A stretch of 64,000 bases of DNA from Margaritifera margaritifera (GCA_029931535.1 JAQPZY010001670.1:6906501-6970500), one strand, 5' to 3'. Shown: positions 1-12,254, counted from the stretch's first letter. Made by a program: numbers and translations. The notes: generated by a model not told the origin, from the sequence alone.

Positions 1-6
1 GGACTC

Positions 7-147
7 CTAATCACTCATTTGTATTTCCAGTAACACATTTCCAGCTCTCATAATCTCATCTAGTTCATTGTCATTTTCGCTTACATCATCAAGTATTTGC
101 TGAATAATATCATCATCTGAAGATGAATCGTGTTGGGAGTCAGCCAT
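7..147 (-). CDS. Small acidic ORF, 46 aa, unassigned
   Basis: An ATG at 147 opens a 46-codon frame ending in TAG at 7-9. The product is strongly acidic (starts MADSQHDSSSDDD, then IIQQILDD and NDNELDEIM) with no signal peptide, membrane segment or known motif. Acidic Ser/Asp-rich starts like this occur in transposon-encoded proteins and nuclear factors, so it may be the first exon of a transposase or of an unrelated gene. A GTAAGC inside the frame could be a splice donor. It lies in the intron 3' of the last PDE exon in the window and has the same strand. No homologue is recognised, and a chance ORF cannot be excluded. Confidence 0.25.
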   Translation of the reverse strand: MADSQHDSSSDDDIIQQILDDVSENDNELDEIMRAGNVLLEIQMSD

Positions 148-900
148 TTTGAGTTTTCCAGATAGCACGTGTTTTAACCAAGCATTTGTGAAACTTCTTT
201 GCTAACTGCATGGTAAGACTACAACAGAATGCTTCTTCCAGGGCCCATTGTACCAATCAAATTTAGTTTCACATCCATTCATGTCAAGCTGAAGTACCCA
301 AATGTGTAAACAGTTGCTTACCTGAAAAGTGGCAAATGCCGGGACAAGCACTATGGGACTTCTACCAGTGGCATGACTTATGCTGCGACAAGCACTTTAT
401 GTGTTAAACACTTAAGATTCAAAACAGTAAATAAAGCAATATTGGGACAATTACTTCCAGAATACTGTTCAGTTATATACTGTACTTACAAATATCCTTT
501 CATTTACTATTGGTCATGTAAAAAACAAAACCTAACCCTAACCCTATCGCTAATCATCAATATGTTCATTGTATATGATACATGTACATTTCATTCTTGA
601 ATTAAAGGTGTATTTCATAATCTTGCAGATTTAGCTTCCCCAGGAATGTCAAAGTTTAATTTAAATTGAAATTTCATTATTTGCAGAATTTATGACTGAA
701 TTCTATTTTCAAGCATTCCTTAACCTCAACAAATTCATTAAATTTGACACCTGATAAAAATGCTGCCAAATAATTCACTTTTAGATTCCATCTTTGAATT
801 TAAGTCAAAGATGCACTTAACTGTAACCATAGTGATTGAAATAAGGCACAAGTTAGGTTAAAGCTGAAGTGAATTGTTCAATTAAAACTGGATTCATTTT
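148..900. other. Unassigned intronic DNA
   Basis: AT-rich single-copy-looking sequence. A 75-codon plus-strand frame at 373-600 has no recognisable features and is probably chance. A short CCTAA-type run at about 530-546 is too short to be telomeric. I see no exon, RNA gene or repeat array. Confidence 0.5.
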
Positions 901-922
901 GTATATCATATAGGAACAAGAG

Positions 923-2052
923 TCCCTTGTCGGGACTGATGCTCTGCTTGCCAATAAGAATTTTCATGAATTCAAGATAAGACCATTTCTTCTTTTTAAC
1001 TGCCAAGTGTTGACACCATCTCTGATATTCTTCAGCGATGACAAGATTTTCAAATTAGCTGCTGTAGTGGACTTATTGGATGTCAGCTTGGCACCATTTT
1101 CATTTAGGACAAAGTAGACATTATTAGAAGTCTTTTGGTGAAAACCTCATGTCATAATGATCATCCATTCAGGAAAAGTAGCGACAACAAGATTTTTCAT
1201 ACAGTCAACATGGCAGTCATATTAGACGTATTACTGGCACCATATTCATTTAGGACCAACTAGGTATCATAAGAAGTCTTTTGGTGAAAACCCAATGTTG
1301 ATATAGCCATCCATTTGGGAGGAGTAAAGATAACAATATTTTCAAGATATGACTTTCCATTTAGGAGGAGTAGCAATAATAAGATTTTCAGGATGGCTGC
1401 TGTGGTGGCCATATTGGATGTCAGATCTGCAACATTTTCATTTAAGACCAACTAGACATCATAAGAAGTCTTTTTTTAGTGAAAACCTCATGTTGATATG
1501 ACCATCCATTTAGGAGGGGTAGCAATAACAATATTTCAAGATGGTGGCTGTGTGGAGACCATATTGGATGATTGGATGTCAGATCTGCAACATTTTCATT
1601 TAAGACCAACTGGACATCATAAGGAGTCTTCTGGTGAAAATCTCACATTAATATGACTTTCTGTTCAGGTAGAGTTGTGATAGCAAGATTTTTAAGATGG
1701 CTGCCATGGTGGCCATATTGGATGTCAGATCAGCACCATTTTTATTTAAAACCAACTAGTCATCATAAGAAGTCTTTTAGTGGAAACCCCATATTGATAT
1801 GACCATCCATTCAGGAGGAGCAGTGAAAAGATTTTAAAGATGGCCACTGTGGTGCCCATATTGGATGTCTGAGCAGCACCATTTTCATTTAGGACCAACT
1901 AGACCATGGAATGAATGTGTGTGTAAAGTTTCATGGCAATCCTCCAAATAGTTTAGGAGGAGTAACGATAACAAACTTGTACTAACAGATGGATGGACAA
2001 TGGACAACAGACCATCCCATAAGCTCTTCTGGTCGATGACCAGTAAAGCTAA
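923..2052 (+). mobile_element. Helitron-like composite repeat, copy 1 (tandem core)
   Basis: It begins with a small palindrome (AGTCCC-TTGTC-GGGACT, 921-937) and continues as about seven diverged units of 140-190 bp, each with an AAGATGGCTGCCATGGTGG-like block, ATTTAGGACCAACTAGA and GAAGTCTTTTGGTGAAAAC. It ends in a fixed tail (GTTTCATGGCAATCCTCC, a GGATGGACAA stretch, CCATCCCATAAGCTC) and a hairpin AGCTCTTCTGGTC/GACCAGTAAAGCT closing at CTAA. The same layout recurs at 27612-28800 and 51859-53445. TC start, 3' hairpin and CTAA end suggest a non-autonomous Helitron with a satellite core, but the hairpin overlaps CTAA instead of lying upstream of it. It starts about 50 bp past the donor of PDE exon 9. 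Confidence 0.55.
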
Positions 2053-2101
2053 AAATAACATCAAAGCATTCTCTGAACAATTCTCTGTCACTGTAACCTA
2101 C

Positions 2102-2211
2102 TTGATCTGAAACTGGTTATTTGTGCCTCGATGGTCCAGATCATGTGAGAGACAGCCCACCATCAATGCCAATTTTTCGTGCTCACCAATAATTTTTCCC
2201 AGGCGGCTTTC
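2102..2211 (-). CDS. PDE exon 9 of window: catalytic HDLDHRG metal site
   Basis: 110 nt: 36 codons (residues 255-290) plus two bases (AA) of the next codon. It encodes ESRLGKIIGEHEKLALMVG then CLSHDLDHRGTNNQFQIK. HD (277-278) are the metal-binding pair of the HD-type PDE active site. GTNN here resembles PDE11 and insect PDE6 rather than the GVNN I recall in vertebrate PDE5. The acceptor ends AACAG and the donor is GTAGGT. The next exon, which should start in phase 2 with a PLAQLY-like segment, is not found in the remaining 2.1 kb. Confidence 0.95.
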
Positions 2212-2568
2212 CTGTTAAAGGAAAAACAAAATGGAGGTTATGAGAAAGAAAATGTTTCAGACAAAATATAAAACTTGAGTTAATAAATAAAATATTGTAG
2301 TCTATTTAAGACTAAACATGAAAACTTGACCAAAATATGAATAAATAAAAACTAAAACATTCTCAATAATCAAAAAGTAACTTAAAATAATGTAACAATA
2401 GATCCCTTATTTTGTTTCATCTGCCTTTTGTTTAGCTAAGTAAAAACTTTAATATTGAGGTTAATTTAGGATGTGTACATACATATGAACAAGATATACA
2501 ATGGATACACACAAAGATGCCAAAGTTGCTATGTTGAGCTTCCAACAAGGCAGGATTGATAAAAATAT

Positions 2569-3245
2569 GTACAAATATACTAAAGATGTATACAACAAAG
2601 TGTTTTAGGCTATCACACATGTGCAAGTGTACTAAAGATGTATACAACAAAGTGTTTTAGGCTATCACACATATACAAGTGTACTAAAGATGTATACAAC
2701 AAAGTGTTTTAGGCTATCACACATGTACAAGTGTACTAAAGATTTATGCAACAATGTGTTTTAGGCTATCACACATGTACAAGTGTACTAAAGATTTATA
2801 CAACAATGTGTTTTAGGCTATCACACATGTACAAGTGTACTAAAGATTTATACAACAATGTGTTTTAGGCTATCACACATGTGCAAGTGTACTAAAGATT
2901 TACACAACAATGTGTTTTAGGCTATCACACATGTGCAAGTGTACTAAAGATTTATACAACAATGTGTTTTAGGCTATCACACATGTACAAGTGTACTAAA
3001 GATTTATACAACAATGTGTTTTAGGCTATCACACATGTACAAGTGTACTAAAGATTTATACAACAATGTGTTTTAGGCTATCACACATGTACAAGTGTAC
3101 TAAAGATTTATACAACAATGTGTTTTAGGCTATCACACATGTACAAGTGTACTAAAGATTTATACAACAATGTGTTTTAGGCTATCACACATGTACAAGT
3201 GTACTAAAGATTTATACAACAATGTGTTTTAGGCTATCACACATG
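2569..3245. repeat. 52-bp minisatellite, about 13 copies
   Basis: Monomer contains GTGTACTAAAGATTTATAC and TGTTTTAGGCTATCACACAT. The first few units carry GATGTATACAACAAAG and the rest GATTTATACAACAATG, so two variant blocks are visible. Confidence 0.95.
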
Positions 3246-3311
3246 AGACAGTTTGATTTCCTGTATTGTTAGAAATGTATATGCAAAGCAGATAAATATG
3301 TGGACTTTTAA

Positions 3312-3783
3312 TGTACTAATAAGAAACTAGATCTGTCAGTGAACAAATGCTTATGGAATACCACCAAAAGTACTAATATTTACAAACTAGAACTGTCAGT
3401 CACCAAATGCTCATGGAATACCCCCAAAAGTACTAATATTTACAAACTAGATCTCTCAGTAACTAAATGCTTATGGAATACCCCCAAAGTACTAATATTT
3501 ACAAACTAGAACTGTCAGTCACCAAATGCTCATGGAATACCCCCAAAAGTTGTAATAACATACTTGATCTGTCAGTGACAAAATGCTTATGGAATATCCC
3601 AAAAAGTACTAATATTTACAAACTAGAACTGTCAGTAACCAAGTGCTCATGGAATACCCCCAAAAGTTCTAATAACAAACTTGATCTGTCAGTAACTAAA
3701 TGCTTATGGAATATCCCCCAAAAGTACTAATAACAAACCTAGATCTGTTAGTAACCAAATACATATGGAATACACCCAAAAGA
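3312..3783. repeat. 59/60-bp minisatellite, about 7.5 copies
   Basis: Monomer contains ACTAATATTTACAAACTAGA, CTGTCAGT and ATGGAATACCCCCAAAAG. The 87-codon plus-strand frame at 3467-3730 is a by-product of the near-60-bp period. Confidence 0.93.
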
Positions 3784-5274
3784 TATGAAGCATAAATAAA
3801 ATTGTCAAAAATGGAGAGATAACTCTAAAAGTGTTAATCTGACAACACCAAATCGAATATATGATACAAACTCTTGTCATGATACAAATGCATACCAAGT
3901 TGCATGCAGGTATCTCATATGGTTCTAGAGTTTAATCAGACAAGAATGTGATGGATGGACACTGTGTAATAAAAATGGGGAGATAACTCTCAAAATACTG
4001 ATCAGACTGACTCCATATTTTCATACCTACCAACTTCTAGACAGTAGTGGTGGGAAGGGATTGAGAGGGGTATAGATGAAGGTGGGCTGGGAAGCATTGT
4101 GCATAACTTTGGTAACTCACATGCCATAATAAATACAAAATCTTTAATTAATATATTATTTAGCTCCAAGTAGTCTCCTTATTGCAGCAATATTAAAAGA
4201 AGAGCAAAGTAAGATAATAATAAATGATAGATACACTGAAATAAAACCCATCTGACCTTTACATAAAGATACAATTTGTGACAGCAAACTATCAATGTTG
4301 ATATCCCTTGTATTTTTAGTTTATCTTGTTAATTATGATTGTTACTTTATTACCAATTCCTATATGCCTTATGTTTTGTATTCATTTTATTTCATTTCTA
4401 AAAGAGATATGCCCCAATTATAGTACCAGATATCAGGTCTGGATTTTTCCAGTGATGTTTCTTTATTCGGGCTCAGCAATCAAACTGTGTTTTTGAAACT
4501 ATACACAGTTACTTCCCTTGCAAACTGTACCTATTTCCCAATTTGCTTTTAATGGCAGCTATTGTGCATTCTACTTGAAACCATTTGCAATAAAACCTGT
4601 TAATTGCTTGTTCATACACTGCTGAAGGCATTAGTAAGTTTGAAACACTTTCCCAAATCAGGACATTATTTTGAAAAAGACTATATTTTAGTAGTATCTG
4701 ATAATGCCACTCGTCCCCTTCCATTGTCACAGATTCATAGTTAGGAATTCATGTTTTGCAAATCATAATCTTGTTAGCATGTTGGACAGTTTAAAATCAT
4801 GCTTTTCATATGACACTGCATGAATCAGCACTTGTGTATTTTACAAGACACAATGTCTAGTCATGATACAAAAACATGCCAAATTTCATGGAGATATCTC
4901 ACATTTTTCAGGAGATATTAAATAAACAAAAGTGTGCCAGAGAGACAAGATGGACAAGCTGACTCAGTATCCAAAACTTTGTGGGGGATCTAAATATGTC
5001 AAGCTATAAATCTGCAAAGTTTAGCAACAAAGGGTCTGATATAAAAATACCTTAGGTCATCAATAATTAAGCATTTAATAAAGTACATGTATATTGTATG
5101 TCTTCACAAAATATAAAAGTTATTTCATATTAAACTGACATCTTAATTTACACATGAAATGACTGCAACTGTAAGATCTCATGTATTGCATTATGAAATA
5201 AACAACTTTTATTTCATAAAGTCTTTACAGTATGGTAGACACCTCAGACATTACCTTGTATGAACCAGTGGTGT
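3784..5274. other. Intronic DNA with diverged dispersed repeats
   Basis: At 3790-4010 and 4840-4970 there are diverged copies of a dispersed repeat containing GGTATCTCATA or GATATCTCACA and a GATGGACA tail, similar in style to other bivalve-like repeats in the window. The 73-codon minus-strand frame at 4509-4730 shows no recognisable domain. No exon was recognised. Confidence 0.4.
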
Positions 5275-5503
5275 GAACATAGGTCTATATAATATGAAAT
5301 CATGTGATAAATGAACATAGGTCTATATAATATGAAATCATGTGATAAATGAACATAGGTCTATATAATATGAAATCATGTGATAAATGAACATAGGTCT
5401 ATATAATATGAAATCATGTGATAAATAAACATAGGTCTATATAATATGAAATCATGTGATAAATCAACATAGGTCTATATAATATGAAATCATGTGATAA
5501 ATG
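5275..5503. repeat. 38-bp minisatellite, about 6 copies
   Basis: Monomer contains GAACATAGGTCTATATAATA and GAAATCATGTGATAAAT. Units are almost identical, so the array is young. It abuts the 5' splice site of PDE exon 8. Confidence 0.95.
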
Positions 5504-5514
5504 ATGTTATGTAC

Positions 5515-5622
5515 CTGTAGCATCCAGAACATGGTCTGTGCGACATTGAAGGCATGCCTCCAGTTGTGATAGGTAACATGTCTGTAATTCTTCTTTGTAC
5601 ATAACACCCACCGACACAGGGT
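5515..5622 (-). CDS. PDE exon 8 of window: catalytic YHNWRHAFN
   Basis: 108 nt, 36 codons (residues 219-254), phase 0: [15 protein letters not shown] then [20 protein letters not shown]. His237 in YHN is the expected general acid and His241 in NWRH the first metal ligand by family analogy. The acceptor ends ATCTAG and the donor is CAG|GTACAT. A 38-bp tandem array begins only about a dozen bases past the donor, so the 5' end of this intron is satellite sequence. Confidence 0.96.
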
Positions 5623-5825
5623 CTAGATGAAAAAATGCACATTTTGAACATTTACAATAATTACAGTCAGAGATTATACAGGTTTCTTGCATTTGTTGTA
5701 GTTTCAGCTATTATAATTATTTTATTTTACAGTACCAAAGAGAATTATATGCAACGTATCTTAATATAGCAATACATTAAATATACATAGTGAAACTTCC
5801 TAAAATGATCCCTCTGCAGCCATTG

Positions 5826-6159
5826 AGCTTCCTCTGCAGACAGGCCAACTGTTTTGGTCCTTATAAAGCCTCTTCTGCAGACAGGCCAAATGATTTGGTC
5901 CCCATAAAGCCTCTTCTGCAGACAGGCCACATGTTTTGGTCCCCATAAAGCCTCTCCTGCAGACAGGCCACATGTTTTGGTCCCCATAAAGTCTCTCCTG
6001 CAGACAGGCCACATGTTTTGGTCCCCATAAAGTCTCTCCTGCAGACAGGCCAAGTGTTCTAGTCCTCATAAATCCTCTTCTGCAGACATGCCTAATGTTG
6101 TGGTTCCCATCAAGACTCATCTACTGACAGGCCAAATATTTTGTTCCCCATAAAGCCCA
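5826..6159. repeat. 41-bp minisatellite, about 8 copies
   Basis: Monomer contains CTGCAGACAGGCCACATG and TTTTGGTCCCCATAAAG. Overlapping minus-strand frames of about 100 codons are repeat by-products (three monomers = 123 bp, a multiple of three). Confidence 0.95.
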
Positions 6160-6342
6160 TCTTATACTAAAAATTAAACCTCTTTATACTGACCACTTCT
6201 ATAAAAAGGGCTACAGGTTTCAGGCAGAACAGTTTCTGGTTTAAACAGTTATGTGTCACAGAGCATGTACAATGGACAATAACAACTCTACACTTAAATA
6301 AATACTTGCACATGTAAAGTTAAAAGAAAATGGAAAAATTGT

Positions 6343-6790
6343 AAATGGCCTAAAGATAAGGGACTGCTTGTTAAATCCCTAAAGCTGAGAGACAGCTTGC
6401 TAAATGGCCTAAACCTAAGGAACTGCTTGTTAAATGGTCTAAAGGGACTGCTTGTTAAATGCCTAAAGCTAAGGGACTGATTGTTAAAAAGCCTAAAGCT
6501 AAGGGACTGCTTGTAAAATAATCTACTTGTTAAATGGCCTAAAGCTAAGGGACTGCTTGTTAAATGGCCTAAAGCTATATTACTGCTTGTTAAATGGCCT
6601 AAAGCAAAGGGACTGCTTGTTAAATGGTTTAAAGCAAAGGGACTGCTTGTTAAATGGTCTAAAGCTAAGGGACTGCTTGTTAAATGGTCTAAAGCTAAGA
6701 GACTGCTTGTTAAGTGCCTAAAGATACAGTACTACTTGTTAAATTGCCTAAAGCTAAGGGACTGCTTGTTAAACGGTCTAAAGCTGAGGG
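6343..6790. repeat. 30-bp minisatellite, about 15 copies
   Basis: Monomer contains CTAAAGCTAAGGGACTGC and TTGTTAAATGG. The 30-bp period keeps a spurious plus-strand frame (LLNGLKLRDC repeats) open at 6527-6721. Confidence 0.95.
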
Positions 6791-6975
6791 AGGCCTCTGT
6801 ATGCTGCGTATAACATCCTTTGAGAAAACATTCAAAATATCTTAGTTAAAGAAACTCCATGAACCACTTAAATTTGCCTCATGGAAATTGATTCTTTTTT
6901 ATGAGCTATATGAGATGGGTGGAACATGTATGCAAAACTATTCCAGATATGGACTTTGTCGCATAGAGTATTAAT

Positions 6976-7912
6976 TTAATCCTTTCTGGAAAGATGCCTT
7001 TTTAGTATGGTCTTCTCTGGTGGCATGTGACCCTACAACTTATGATAATATTTCTGTTCTATCCCTGTGGTTCAATCAAAAAATTAAGGTTGATAATAAA
7101 ACGATCTAAAAAAAAAGGCATGAACATGGAATTAGGTTTCTAGATGAAATCATGTATGAAAATTGTGTTTTTTTTTCAATTTCCAGGGTTTTAAAGAATA
7201 AAGTACTTTTTTTTATATAAATTTTGCTCAATATTATGGAATTTTATATGCTATCTCCCAGAGGTGGAAGCATGCCTTTAAAAATTAGGAAAACCTACAT
7301 TGCTTGAAAATAAAATATTATCTTTATTGACACAGTGTAAATATATATGTAAACCATTTAATAAGAAATGTTTTAAACGCACCACAACTAAACTGACTAA
7401 ATCACAACATAAATGGGAATCTGTTCTAACTTGTAATTTTCAAAACTGGGGTGATAAATATTTGGCTGAAATCTGTTACATATGATACCAAATTACAGAC
7501 TTTACAATACAAAATTGTCCATTATTTTTTAACAACCAACACATTCCTTGTGAAATATAGAAGGGCTTCATCAGTTTCTTGCAGTTTTTGAAATGCAAAT
7601 TCAGAATCAATTATACATCTTCTGTGGCAGTGTCAATATGTACAGATAGAGAGGAGTAGTCAATATTACACAAAGAAAATATAACATCCAAATCAAAGCT
7701 GAGGAACTCATACTCAGTTTTGTGGATTCAAAGTATGTAATGGAATTGCATAATATTTGCTTAATAGTTAAAAGATATAGATATATGTTCCTAAATTAAA
7801 ATTTTGTATTCCTTCATTAGCTGGTGCCATATCAGCCCTTAAAACTGACTATCACTACCTGACCCCCTCTAAATATGAAACCTTCATGAAAAAATGGAAT
7901 ATTTTAGAATGT
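6976..7912 (+). pseudogene. Decayed L1/Tx1-like LINE, C-terminal part of ORF2
   Basis: Frames on the plus strand, broken by stops and frameshifts, read NPFWKDAFLVWSS and LWFNQKIKVDN near 6978-7105. Then come KSQHKWESVLTCNFQNWGDKY at about 7400-7464, DTKLQTLQYKIVHYFLTTNT at about 7485-7545, SESIIHLLWQCQ near 7595-7640, and LKTDYHYLTPSKYETFMKKW near 7840-7900. This order (FWKDV..W, PLWFN, W..y, D.KL..lQyki.Hr.l.T, then a Cys/His HLlw.C zinc-like motif) is that of the region after the reverse transcriptase in L1/Tx1-type ORF2 proteins. The RT core and endonuclease are absent, so this is a 5'-truncated inactive fossil antisense to the PDE gene. Confidence 0.72.
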
Positions 7913-8170
7913 AAGACAGTGTATACATGTATTTGTGTGAATACTTTAACCTACAGTACATAAATGTCATATTGTTATTGTTAATGATGTATGAAATATT
8001 GTCTTCCTGAGCAAATGAAAAAAACAAAATCATCAAGATCATATGCAGACTTTGTCAATAGCTTATAGCAAGTGATTTGTGGTCTATTGTCAATAGCTTT
8101 CAGCAAGTGATTTGTGATCTATAAATCTCAAAGTCAAGAGAAAATCATATACATCCTCATAGCAATTTAT
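7913..8170. other. Unassigned intronic DNA with one short duplication
   Basis: AT-rich sequence with a ~50-bp direct duplication at about 8050-8125 (TTGTCAATAGCTT..AGCAAGTGATTTGTG). Nothing else is recognised. Confidence 0.4.
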
Positions 8171-9578
8171 GCTTATTACATATTTGATAATTGTTATGGT
8201 TAATACAGTGTTTACTGACAGCTGCTTCTTACATTTTGATAATTGTTAGGTTAATATTGTGTTGACTGACAGTTGCTTATTACATTTGGATAATTGTTAT
8301 GGTTAATATTGTGTTTACTGACAGTTGCTTATTACATTTTGATAATTGTTTTGGCTAATATAGAGATTACTGACAGTTGTTTATTACATATTTGATAATT
8401 ATTATGGTTAATATTGTGCTTACTGACAGTTGCTTATTACATTTTGATAACTGTTATGGTTAATATTGTGTTTACTACCAGCATTGCTTATCACATATTG
8501 ATAATTGTTATGGTTAATACAGTGATTACTGACATTTGTTTATTACATTTTGATAATTGTTATGGTTCATATGTTGTTTACTGACAGTTGCTTATTACAT
8601 TTTGATAATTTTTATGTTTGATACAGTGATTACTGACAGTTGTTAATTATGTATTGATAATTGTTATGGCTATTATGGTGTTTACTAACAGAAGTTTATT
8701 ATGTATTGATAGTTGTTTTGGTCAATATGGTGTTTACTGACAGTCGCTTGTTACATTTTGATAATTGTTATGGCTAATACAATGATTACTGACAGTTGTT
8801 TATTATGTATTGATAATTTGTATGGTTAATATGGTGTTTACTGACAGTTGTTTATTACTTATTGATAATTGTTATGGTTAATACTATTTTTACTGACAGT
8901 TGCTTTTTGAATACTGATAATTGTTATGGTTAATACGGTGATTTCTGACAGTTGCTTATTACGCATTGATAATTGTTATGGTTAATATGATGTTTACTGA
9001 CAGATGCTTATTATGTATTGCTAGTTGTTAGGGTCAATATGGTGTTTACTGACAGTTGCTTCATACATATTGATAATTGTTATGGTTAATACAGTGATTA
9101 CTGACAGTTGTTTATTATGTATTGATAATTGTTATGGTTAATATGGTGCTTACTGACAGTTGCTTATTTTGTATTGCTAATCGTTATGGTTAATACTGGG
9201 TTTACTGACAGTTGCTTATTATGTATTGATAATTGTTATGGTTAATATGGTGATTACTGACAGTTGTTTATTATATATTGATAATTGTTATGTTAATATG
9301 GTGTTTACTGACAGTTGCTTATTATGTATTTATAATTGTTATGGTCAATATGGTGTTTACTGACAGTTGTTTATTACATATTGCTAATTGTTATGGTTAA
9401 TATGGTGATTGCTGACAGTTGTTTATTATGTATTGATAATTGTAATGGTTAATATGGTATTTACTGACAGTTGCTTATTACATATTGCTAGTTGTTATGG
9501 TTAATACATTGTTTACTGACAGTTGTTTCTTACATATTGATAATTCTTATGGTTAATATGGTGTTTACTGACAGTTGC
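8171..9578. repeat. 52-bp minisatellite, about 27 copies
   Basis: Monomer contains TGATAATTGTTATGGTTAAT and TTTACTGACAGTTGCTTATTA. Copies are moderately diverged, with alternating variants (GTGTTTACTG or GTGATTACTG; TTACATA or TTATGTA), suggesting an older array with some dimeric structure. It shares no obvious sequence with the other 52-bp arrays. Confidence 0.95.
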
Positions 9579-10397
9579 AACATTGAATATTTTTACCAAG
9601 AAAAAAAAATTGTGATTGGATATTCACCTTTAAAGATTCCTTTTGACATTTACAATTAAGTAAGTAAATAAGAAAGTAAGTAAATAAGAACGTAAGTGAA
9701 AAAGAAAGTAATATGTGAAGATTTTTAATGAATTTTATGAGGGCAAAACTGATGTAAACAAATGGTTTGGACCAACTGATTAATATATCTGTAAGCTAGA
9801 AATGTGTCTATTGAACATGGATACCTCCACCTGCAATATTGATATGGCATTTAAAAAATGTCTAATTATTAAGTCTCTTAAATGTGAAATATAGGTCACA
9901 GGGATCCATGACTGCATGTAAAGACAGATATGACATAATAAACATCTACTCATTTAGTTACTCAAATATGAAATATAGGTCACATGGATTTGTGACTGCA
10001 TATATAGGTCATCATTAGTGAAATATATGTCATCATGGATGCATGACTGCATGCAAGACAAATATGACATAATTAATTTCAACTCAAGTAGCTACTCATA
10101 GATGAAATATAAGTCATCATTAGTGACTCAAGTGGAAAGTATATATAATGCTAAATTCCATCCCTTGACATCGAAAGTTTCCAAATTGTGTAATGACCAA
10201 GTATGGATATGAACTTAAAGCATACATGAAGTATTGGATACACTGTGACCCAAAAGAGGATGAGTAAAGGTGCTGTACTCAGTGAGATGCATATCTTCAC
10301 CATGTTTCATGGCTGTGACTAGTAAATTGATGGAGTTACATGAACTTCAGGAAAAGTCAAACCAAGCTGAACACCACTAAGTATGGACATAAGTAAG
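9579..10397. other. Intronic DNA with irregular short repeats
   Basis: It holds a short TAAGTAAATAAGAAAG run (9657-9710) and irregular copies of GAAATATAGGTCAC.TGGAT and TGACTGCATGTAAGAC (9890-10140). No coding or RNA feature was recognised. Confidence 0.4.
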
Positions 10398-10620
10398 TAC
10401 CGACTATACTCGCATATAAGGCGATACCAAATTTCAAACTGCATAGACCCAGATCTGCTGTCGCATAATGTGCCAGCAGATCTGGGTCTATGTAGTTTGT
10501 AAGGACTAATCAGCAAAAACAAAGAACATAGACCCTGATCAGGCGGCACATTATGCGACGGCAGATCAAGGTCTATGTTGTTTGCATTTGGACCTGGCTT
10601 ATACGGGAGTATATACGGTA
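10398..10620 (+). mobile_element. Double-hairpin MITE, copy A (forward)
   Basis: Bounded by TACCG...CGGTA with inverted termini resembling TATACTCGCATATAAG. Inside are two near-perfect palindromes in a row. The first has arms like CATAGACCCAGATCTGC around GCATAATG; the second has arms like CATAGACCCTGATC around CACATTATG. They are joined by a fixed spacer containing AAGGACTAATCAG. No ORF fits, so it is non-autonomous. TA at both ends fits a TA target duplication (Tc1/mariner-like), but the transposase source is unknown. Confidence 0.88.
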
Positions 10621-11480
10621 CATTCCAACCTACCTCATAGACACATTACAGGCAATCTCCTGCTGCATTTCAGACTTGTCTGACATTAGACTGTACTGCA
10701 GGCAGCATATACTAAACTATAATGGAAGATCTACCAGCCACTCAGCAAGTAAATCATAATTATCAGAAGTGCATCTTAAATACCAAGGATCAGTTCTGTC
10801 GTGTCCTGACAGGGGTAATGTGCATCATGTAATGGTCAGTTTTAAGGAACCACACTTATGAGAATCATCTTTCTATATCTTGTAAAAGTGAAGCTTTTCC
10901 ACTCAATAACTGAGATGACCAGATATCAATCTTGTTAGTAGTAAGTGCCAGACAGCCATTTCCAGGTGAGGTTAAGTATGTACCTTAACTGTCACTGTGA
11001 TCTAAGCCTTAGGGAAATATAAACAAACTGAACAGACCACCTAAGTGAATCTGCCAACAATATATAAACATTTACAATACCTTATTGATGGGTTTTATTT
11101 AATATTACTTAGTGTCAAACTATTGCTAGGGACATTCAGGTATATCATATCCCCTATGAAAACTTGTTATTTTTTATTGACAAATTATTGGCTATTCTGC
11201 AATGTGCAAAATTGATAAAGACCAATCCAATATTAATGTATTGTTCAATTTTGTATGCTATAAATGTGAGACATCTCAGAGACTCTTTAATTATATTTTA
11301 CTGGATGTTAACTCAAGTCTTTAAATTGTAAGAAACTCATATTTTTTTCATAAATGATTATTTCAACACTTCTGTCACCTACTACCCACATTTTATACAC
11401 AGTGGATCCACTATGCTTCCAAAAGTAACATCAGAGCCAAAAGAAAGGCATAAGTCTATTGTCTCCCCTGCAACACTTTC
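10621..11480. other. Unassigned intronic DNA
   Basis: AT-rich sequence without recognisable exons, arrays or element ends. Confidence 0.4.
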
Positions 11481-12254
11481 AATGCGGCCTTAGTAACACA
11501 TAACCAAGCAAACTCTGTGATCTTGATCTCAAACCAACTCTGTGCAAAATCAATTAACAATCCACTTCATACAGCTCTCAGAAGTTGACCCCAATCTGCT
11601 AGATGACTATTCACCCTGTGACCTTGACATTTGACCCTTAAATCTGTAATCCCCATGGATGATCCATATACACTGATGCATCTGGTTCAAAGTCTAATCC
11701 CTATCTATAGACACATTTCAGTTTTTTTCTTAAAAAAAACTTTAACAAATAACCAATGTGACATTGACTTTTGACCTCCATATCAGAATTAATATTCTGT
11801 TATCCCATGGTAAACATCTGTAATATGTCTGATGAAAATACATCCTTGGTAATAGTATATATGTACTGCCAGATCTCTAGGGATATTCTTTCACCCCCTC
11901 CCCACCCCCTATGTATCTATTGGCAAAGTCTGATGATGATCCACTGATAAAAACAGGAGGTATTGACCTTAAAAAAACAAACAAAAAAAACCCTAACAAA
12001 TTGATGCCAGCCAGACAGATGGACATATATTGTCACTACTATGTCTCACTGTTTGCAACTCTTGCGGCCAGCAAAACAATAACTCCCCTGAATTCCACTC
12101 CTACACCACAATGGAGATGGGTCAATAGCACACCAAAAAAAATGCATAACTCTTCAGAAAATAGTGAGTAAAATGATTGGTCAACATGCATATCTTCTGA
12201 TGATGAGCATAATATGTACTAAGTTTTACAGCAATCCACAAAAAAATTTAAAAG
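11481..12254. repeat. Diverged dispersed repeat units
   Basis: It contains TGTGACCTTGACATTTGACC-like stretches, a GCCAGACAGATGGACA tail near 12007-12024, and the start of a ~160-bp unit (CATATCTTCTGATGATGAG, AAGTTTTACAGCAATCCA) that continues after the MITE at 12476. It resembles the repeats at 14560-15190 and 54395-55012. Confidence 0.5.

Noticed and set aside
529..546. Telomere-like CCTAA repeats
   Set aside because: Only two to three units; chance or a short interstitial remnant.
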